Shown one piece after another: positions 6,289-9,301 of a DNA stretch of 9,301 nt; position 1 is the first letter of the stretch, and each line of letters begins with the position of its first letter. A program made the position numbers and the translations under genes. Under the pieces are notes generated by a model. It had not been told where the DNA came from. It was given only the letters and a program-made list of their open reading frames with translations, and ran no database searches. The stretch spans positions 1 to 9,301 of the forward strand of contig CAMURX010000058.1 of assembly GCA_947097615.1 (NCBI GenBank). Reading direction: 5' to 3'. Source of the stretch: an uncultured Neisseria sp. Lineage in GTDB: Bacteria; Pseudomonadota; Gammaproteobacteria; Burkholderiales; Neisseriaceae.

Positions 6289-6319
6289 CCGCCGTTTCCC
6301 ATTCCGCCGAAAACCCGTC

Positions 6320-7075
6320 ATGTCCAACCAAAGACTCATCTACGGCTTTCACGCCGTTAACGCCCGCCTGTGGCAAAACCCCAAATCCCTTACCGAACTC
6401 TACATCCAAGAGGGCAAAAACGATGCCCGCACGCGCGAAGTGTTGGAAAAAGCCGCCGCCGAAAACGTGCGCGTGCATTTTGCCGATGCCGCGCGGCTGG
6501 ATGCCATCGCCAAAGGCGCGCGCCATCAGGGCGTAGCCGGTTTTATCAATGCCTCGAAAAACCATGCCCACCTTGAAGACGTGCTGGAAAACCTAAGCGA
6601 GCCGCCGCTTCTGCTCATCCTCGACGGCATCACCGACCCGCACAACCTCGGCGCGTGCCTGCGCACCGCCGACGCAATGGGCGTGCACGCGGTCATCGCG
6701 CCGAAAAACAAAAGCGCGGGGCTGAACGCCACCGTGAGCAAAGTCGCCTGCGGCGCGGCCGAAACCGTACCCTACATCACCGTCACCAACCTCGCCCGTA
6801 CCCTGCGCGAGTTGAAAGAATACGGCATCTGGATAGTTGGCACGGATATGGGCGGTGAAGCCGATTTGTACCATGCCGACCTGCCCGACAGCATTGCGTG
6901 GGTGATGGGCAACGAGGGCGAAGGTATGCGCCGCCTCACGCGCGAACACTGCGATATGCTGGTATCGATACCGATGTTCGGCACAGTGGAAAGCATGAAT
7001 GTGTCCGTCAGCGCGGGCATGGTATTGAGCGAAACGCGGCGGCAACGGGTGTTGAAAACGCCGGAACGCGGTTGA
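6320..7075 (+). CDS. rlmB: 23S rRNA (guanosine-2251-2'-O)-methyltransferase
   Basis: A 251-aa SPOUT-class (TrmH/SpoU family) enzyme that methylates the 2'-OH of G2251 in the peptidyl-transferase P loop of 23S rRNA, using S-adenosylmethionine, as a dimer with a trefoil-knot fold. Residues 1-78 form the L30e-like substrate-binding domain ([11 protein letters not shown] at 7-17, RHQGVAGFI at 68-76). Motif 1 is [20 protein letters not shown] with Asn109 and Arg115. Motif 2 is [16 protein letters not shown] at 195-210. Motif 3 is [18 protein letters not shown] at 216-233, which closes the knot and binds the cofactor. [10 protein letters not shown] at 142-151 is also typical of RlmB. Length matches E. 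coli RlmB (243 aa). The start at 6320 fits the family N-terminus, but the ribosome-binding site is weak. It appears monocistronic: a promoter box sits just upstream and a minus-strand gene converges from the right. Confidence 0.96.
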   Translation: MSNQRLIYGFHAVNARLWQNPKSLTELYIQEGKNDARTREVLEKAAAENVRVHFADAARLDAIAKGARHQGVAGFINASKNHAHLEDVLENLSEPPLLLILDGITDPHNLGACLRTADAMGVHAVIAPKNKSAGLNATVSKVACGAAETVPYITVTNLARTLRELKEYGIWIVGTDMGGEADLYHADLPDSIAWVMGNEGEGMRRLTREHCDMLVSIPMFGTVESMNVSVSAGMVLSETRRQRVLKTPERG

Positions 7076-7107
7076 GACGCTGCCCAAGGCCGCCTGAAAA
7101 CAGCAAA

Positions 7108-7136
7108 GAGGCCGTCTGAAAGATTCAGACGGCCTC
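7108..7136. repeat. DUS-pair hairpin after rlmB
   Basis: Inverted AG-DUS copies (7109-7120, 7124-7135) with one more flanking pair give a 13-bp perfect stem and a 3-nt AGA loop. It lies 32 nt past the rlmB stop codon. There is no T run on the plus strand and only TTTGCTGTTTT on the minus strand, so a role in ending either converging transcript is possible but not clear. Confidence 0.75.
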
Positions 7137-7216
7137 ATGCCAAACCCTTGCCCTGCACTGCTCCGCCAATCCACGAAGAAAGATACCGTTTCCGAACCAC
7201 AAAGGCCGTCTGAAAA
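7124..7216 (+). repeat. Direct repeat, copy 1 (partner at 7255-7348)
   Basis: It starts with a reverse DUS and ends with a forward DUS. The 78 bp from 7139 align without gaps to the 78 bp from 7271 with 64 identities by hand count (82%). Most differences are transitions. Confidence 0.85.
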
Positions 7217-7230
7217 CATTCAGACGGCCT
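7203..7230. repeat. DUS-pair hairpin
   Basis: Inverted AG-DUS copies at 7203-7214 and 7219-7230 give a 12-bp perfect stem with an AACA tetraloop, followed on the plus strand by CTTTGC. The left arm belongs to repeat copy 1; in copy 2 the matching DUS has decayed and has no partner. Confidence 0.85.
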
Positions 7231-7254
7231 CTTTGCATTCCGGCCAAACGGGCT

Positions 7255-7348
7255 TTCAGACGGCCTCCACGCCAAACCCTTACCCTGCACTGCTACGCCA
7301 ATCCGTGCAGACAGACATTATTTCCAAACCGCAAAGGTTGTCTGAAAA
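7255..7348 (+). repeat. Direct repeat, copy 2 (partner at 7124-7216)
   Basis: This second copy starts with an intact reverse DUS (7255-7266), but its terminal DUS reads AGGTTGTCTGAA, two C-to-T changes from the consensus. The offset is 132 bp between cores and 131 bp between the leading DUS copies, showing a 1-bp indel. Confidence 0.85.
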
Positions 7349-7366
7349 AACGATAAAACGATAAAA

Positions 7367-7392
7367 GACCGTCTGAACGTTTTTAGACGGTC
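7367..7392 (-). terminator. Rho-independent terminator overlapping the efflux gene stop codon
   Basis: Minus strand: GACCGTCT (7392-7385), a 10-nt loop and AGACGGTC (7374-7367), then TTTTATCGTTTTATCG. The 8-bp stem is a diverged DUS pair. The stop codon TAA (7385-7383) begins at the last base of the 5' arm, so the last codons of the gene form half of the hairpin. Confidence 0.75.
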
Positions 7393-8891
7393 GCAAAGAA
7401 AGCGCTCCCGTTCCGTATCGGCGTTCTGCTCCCCCACTCCGACCAGCCGCCGCCGAGGGCTTTGTAAAGGCCGAGGGCGGCTTGTGCGCGTGCCAGTTGC
7501 GAGCGGATCAGGTTTTCGCGCGCTTCCTGCGCGGCCAGTTCGGCTTTCAGGGCGCTGTCGAGGGTGACGCTGCCGTGGCGGAACAGTTTGCCGCTGTCGG
7601 CGGCCTGTTGGGCAGACTGCCGCGCGGCGTCGGCGAGCAGGGCGTTTTGCCGCGTCAGGGCGGATTGTCCCTGATAGGCGGTGTCGACTTCGCCCAGAGC
7701 GGTGAGGAGGGTTTGGTCGTAGCGCAAAAGGGCGGTTTGTAGGCGGGCGTCGGCGGCCTGTATGTTGGCGCTGATGCGGCCGTTGGTGAACAGCGGCAGC
7801 TGTATGCCGACGGAAACCAGGCTGTTCCAGCCTTTCAGGTCGCTGCTGTCAAGGTCGATGCGGCCGCTTTGGCCGAGGAAGCGGATGGAGAAACGCGGCA
7901 GCAGGTCGGCTTTGGCGGAGGCAAGTTTTGCCGCGTAGGCGCGCACTTCGGCAGCGGCGGCGCGCAAGTCGGGGCGACGTTCGAGCAGCCCTTGCGGCGT
8001 TTGGCCGGACGGGGCGTCGGGCTGCTTGGCCAGCGCGTCGGTGCTGCTGTCGGGTAGGACGAAATCCTGCGGCACTTGTCCGGTGAGCACGGCGATGGCG
8101 CGCACTTGGGCGGCGTATTCTGCGGCGATGGTGCTTTGTTTGGCCTGCGCCGAGGCAAGGGCGGATCGGGCTTGGGCAACTTCGGCGTCGGTGACGTGCC
8201 CTGCTTTGAAGCGGCCTTGCAGGTAGCGCAGCATTTTTTCCAGCACGGCAACGCTGTCGGCGGCGGTTTTCAGACGGCCTTGCGCGGCACGGGCTTGGAA
8301 ATAATGGTCGGCAGTGTCGGCGGCGGCCAGCAGCCGTGCGCCGTACACGGCTTCCTGCCGCCCGAGGGCGGCGTGGCGGGCGGCGTCGGCGTCGCTGCGT
8401 TTTTGCCCGAAGATGTCGGGCTCCCACGAGGCGGCAAAGCCCGCGCCCGCCATTTTGCCGCGCGCGGAAAATCCGTCTTCGGCCAGAGCGCCCGCCTGTG
8501 GCAGACGCGACAGGTTCTGCCGCAGGTTTTCGTCAAGCGGGTTGGCGCTACCGCCGCGCCCCAAAGCCGCCAACGCCGCCGCACCGGCCGTCGGGCCGAG
8601 GTCGGCCCGTGCCAGTTGGGCGACGGCGCGTGCTTCGTTCAGGCGGCTTTGCGCGATTCTGATGTCGAAATTCTGCGCCAACGCACGCTCTATCAGGCTG
8701 TCGAGCACGGGATCGCGCCACTGCCGCCACCAAACGGCAATGTCGGCGCTGCCGTGCGCGGCTTGGTTTTGGCTGAAATGCTCGGGCAGACGGATGCCGC
8801 TGTCGGCGGCAATATCGATATTGCGGCAAGCACAAAGCAGAAGGGCGGCGCAGAGCGCGGCGGCAAACAGTTTGGGTTTAAACGTGGGCAT
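7383..8891 (-). CDS. TolC/NodT-family outer-membrane efflux lipoprotein
   Basis: A 502-aa outer-membrane channel protein of the OprM/NodT type, which forms trimers and joins a periplasmic adaptor and an inner-membrane pump (RND or ABC) to export drugs or other compounds. Residues 1-22 are a lipoprotein signal (KPK then a hydrophobic core, LCAC with the probable lipidated Cys22). Two OEP repeats follow. Family motifs seen: WWRQWRDPVLDSLIERAL at 54-71, SWEPDIFGQKRSD at 155-167, RFKAGHVTDAEVAQARS at 227-243, LTGQ at 269, LLERRPDLRAAAAEVRAY at 302-319, LPLFTNGRISANIQAA at 365-380 and RHGSVTLDSALKAE at 438-451. Length is usual (about 460-510). The start has an AAAGGAAA site about 7 nt upstream. 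No pump or adaptor gene lies on either side within the window, and the upstream 400 nt hold no gene, so substrate and partners are unknown; it is not clearly MtrE. Confidence 0.93.
   Translation of the reverse strand: MPTFKPKLFAAALCAALLLCACRNIDIAADSGIRLPEHFSQNQAAHGSADIAVWWRQWRDPVLDSLIERALAQNFDIRIAQSRLNEARAVAQLARADLGPTAGAAALAALGRGGSANPLDENLRQNLSRLPQAGALAEDGFSARGKMAGAGFAASWEPDIFGQKRSDADAARHAALGRQEAVYGARLLAAADTADHYFQARAAQGRLKTAADSVAVLEKMLRYLQGRFKAGHVTDAEVAQARSALASAQAKQSTIAAEYAAQVRAIAVLTGQVPQDFVLPDSSTDALAKQPDAPSGQTPQGLLERRPDLRAAAAEVRAYAAKLASAKADLLPRFSIRFLGQSGRIDLDSSDLKGWNSLVSVGIQLPLFTNGRISANIQAADARLQTALLRYDQTLLTALGEVDTAYQGQSALTRQNALLADAARQSAQQAADSGKLFRHGSVTLDSALKAELAAQEARENLIRSQLARAQAALGLYKALGGGWSEWGSRTPIRNGSAFFATV
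8269..8280 (-). repeat. AG-DUS inside the efflux lipoprotein gene
   Basis: Perfect 12-mer on the coding strand, read as Q-G-R-L-K (residues 204-208). It is unpaired. Confidence 0.9.
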
Positions 8892-8917
8892 GGCAGGTTT
8901 CCTTTCGGATATCGGGG

Positions 8918-8946
8918 AGGCCGTCTGAACAGGTTTCAGACGGCCT
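8918..8946. repeat. DUS-pair hairpin in the leader of the efflux gene
   Basis: Inverted AG-DUS copies (8918-8929, 8935-8946) with a 5-nt loop form a 12-bp stem whose edge is only 26 nt upstream of the efflux gene start codon. The minus strand has no T tract after it. Confidence 0.85.
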
Positions 8947-9016
8947 TTCAGCTTGAAAAACGAGCGCGTCGCGGGTCGGCATACTGCATTATGCGGGCTA
9001 CGCTTGCGTGGGCTCT

Positions 9017-9073
9017 TTAAATTTCCTGACGCAGATTGTTGCGTTCGATGTCGGCAATGGTTTGGTTGATAAT
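9017..9073 (-). other. Possible 3' coding remnant (18 codons and stop)
   Basis: The minus strand reads IINQTIADIERNNLRQEI then TAA, with codon choice like the neighbouring genes and a composition typical of a helical protein end. The frame continues upstream only through a DUS hairpin and repeat sequence, so it is not an intact gene. I do not recognise the parent protein, and it may be chance. Confidence 0.2.
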
Positions 9074-9074
9074 A

Positions 9075-9106
9075 AGGCCGTCTGAAAGATGGGTTTCAGA
9101 CGGCCT
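9075..9106. repeat. DUS-pair hairpin
   Basis: Inverted AG-DUS copies at 9075-9086 and 9095-9106 with one extra A-T pair give a 13-bp stem and a 6-nt loop. On the plus strand TTTGTG follows, on the minus strand TATTATC. No gene on either side is clearly ended by it. Confidence 0.85.
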
Positions 9107-9154
9107 TTGTGAAGAAAGGCGTCCGAAAGGGGAAAACAAGGGTTTCAAGCCGTC

Positions 9155-9194
9155 TTTAACCGTGTGCGGCGCGTGGCGAAACACCCTACCCATG
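9155..9194 (-). repeat. Dispersed intergenic repeat, copy X (partner at 304-343)
   Basis: The minus strand shows CATGGGTAGGGTGT followed by CGCC, GCG, GCAC and CGGTT blocks, 28 of 40 positions identical to the copy at 304-343. It lies 45 nt left of the Correia-like element. The end at 9194 overlaps a small CCTAC / GTAGG hairpin. Confidence 0.5.
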
Positions 9195-9239
9195 TAGGCT
9201 ACGCTTGCTGCACATTCATCCGCGCATACCATATTTTTT

Positions 9240-9301
9240 TATAGTCGATTAAAATAAAAATGAGACAAGGCGGCGAGCCGCAAGGCGTACAGGTAGTACG
9301 T
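9240..9301 (+). mobile_element. Correia-like repeat element (CREE/NEMIS), left part, cut by window edge
   Basis: The last 62 bp start TATAGTCGATTAAAAT and continue through GACAAGGCGGCGAGCCGCA to GTACAGGTAGTACG. This closely follows, from memory, the terminal inverted repeat and inner arm of the neisserial Correia element (TATAGTGGATTAA, then GACAAGGCGGCGAGCCGCA and GTAC-rich sequence), with several substitutions in the terminal repeat. Correia elements are non-autonomous, MITE-like, insert at TA and can carry promoters, IHF sites and RNase III processing sites. The right half lies outside the window, so length and target duplication cannot be checked. Confidence 0.75.

Larger units (their letters stand above)
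5999..6319. other. 321-nt intergenic region before rlmB
   Basis: No gene is visible in either direction. The region holds, left to right, a DUS at 6008-6019, a terminator at 6022-6053, DUS copies at 6098-6109 and 6196-6207, a nested inverted repeat at 6123-6174, a dRS3-like repeat at 6242-6281 and a TATAAT box at 6283-6288. Confidence 0.8.
7076..7382. other. 307-nt convergent intergenic region between rlmB and the efflux gene
   Basis: The gap holds five perfect DUS copies, three decayed ones (7086-7097 AGGCCGCCTGAA, 7335-7346 AGGTTGTCTGAA, 7366-7377 AGACCGTCTGAA), two hairpins, a diverged direct repeat and the terminator of the efflux gene. A 75-codon plus-strand frame at 7137-7364 spans both repeat copies, but it has no recognisable domain or ribosome-binding site, so I do not call it a gene. 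Confidence 0.75.
8892..9239. other. Gene-poor region upstream of the efflux gene
   Basis: I see no convincing gene here. It contains DUS hairpins at 8918-8946 and 9075-9106, a 12-bp direct repeat GGCTACGCTTGC (8996-9007 and 9197-9208), a dispersed repeat at 9155-9194 and a protein-like 3' fragment at 9017-9073. No clear promoter for the efflux gene was found; CATAAT on the minus strand (8993-8988) is a possible -10 without a -35. Confidence 0.6.

Noticed and set aside
189..9106. CRISPR array suspected from the many short repeats
   Set aside because: The repeated units are 10-12-bp uptake sequences in both orientations with irregular spacing, not regular repeats and spacers.
9017..9232. A 71-codon minus-strand frame
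   Set aside because: Most of it reads through a dispersed repeat and a DUS hairpin. Only the last 18 codons look protein-like, and they are listed separately as a possible remnant.

Overview
The window looks like a chromosomal segment of a GC-rich member of the genus Neisseria. The strongest evidence is the DNA uptake sequence (DUS): I count 25 perfect copies of the core GCCGTCTGAA, and every one sits in the 12-mer AGGCCGTCTGAA (the 'AG-DUS' form; none is the ATGCCGTCTGAA form typical of N. meningitidis and N. gonorrhoeae). Dispersed repeats resembling neisserial dRS3 and Correia (CREE/NEMIS) elements agree with this. I cannot name the species. The gene content is mostly housekeeping; I see no defence system, prophage, CRISPR array, tRNA or rRNA.

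Left part, minus strand (1-3393): the 5' end of pdxJ (vitamin B6 synthesis, cut by the window edge), a gap filled with DUS copies and two abutting dispersed repeats, complete glcB (malate synthase G), a small gene whose product closely resembles the hexameric tyrosine-coordinated haem protein (HTHP), and grxD (monothiol CGFS glutaredoxin). The HTHP-like gene and grxD each end at a DUS inverted repeat followed by a T tract, so DUS pairs double as Rho-independent terminators. grxD has a good sigma70-type promoter in the gap it shares with the divergent gene to its right.

Centre, plus strand (3534-7075): an ABC-F ATPase of the YheS type overlaps by 4 bp a small secreted DUF4124-like protein, whose signal peptide is encoded by a perfect hexanucleotide tandem repeat. 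A conventional terminator follows. A 321-nt gap then holds a nested inverted repeat and a dRS3-like palindrome that runs straight into a TATAAT box in front of rlmB (23S rRNA Gm2251 methyltransferase).

Right part (7076-9301): a 307-nt gap contains two diverged direct copies of a repeat of about 93 bp plus DUS hairpins, some decayed. Then comes a minus-strand outer-membrane efflux lipoprotein of the TolC/NodT family, whose stop codon lies inside its own terminator hairpin. Its pump partners are not in the window. The last 410 nt contain no convincing gene: two DUS hairpins, a second copy of the repeat seen near position 320, and the left half of a Correia-like element cut by the window edge.

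I did not find a clear new system. The most interesting items are the HTHP-like gene, the repeat families and their contact with promoters and terminators, and the tandem repeat in a signal peptide. All family assignments rest on recalled motifs and not on searches.
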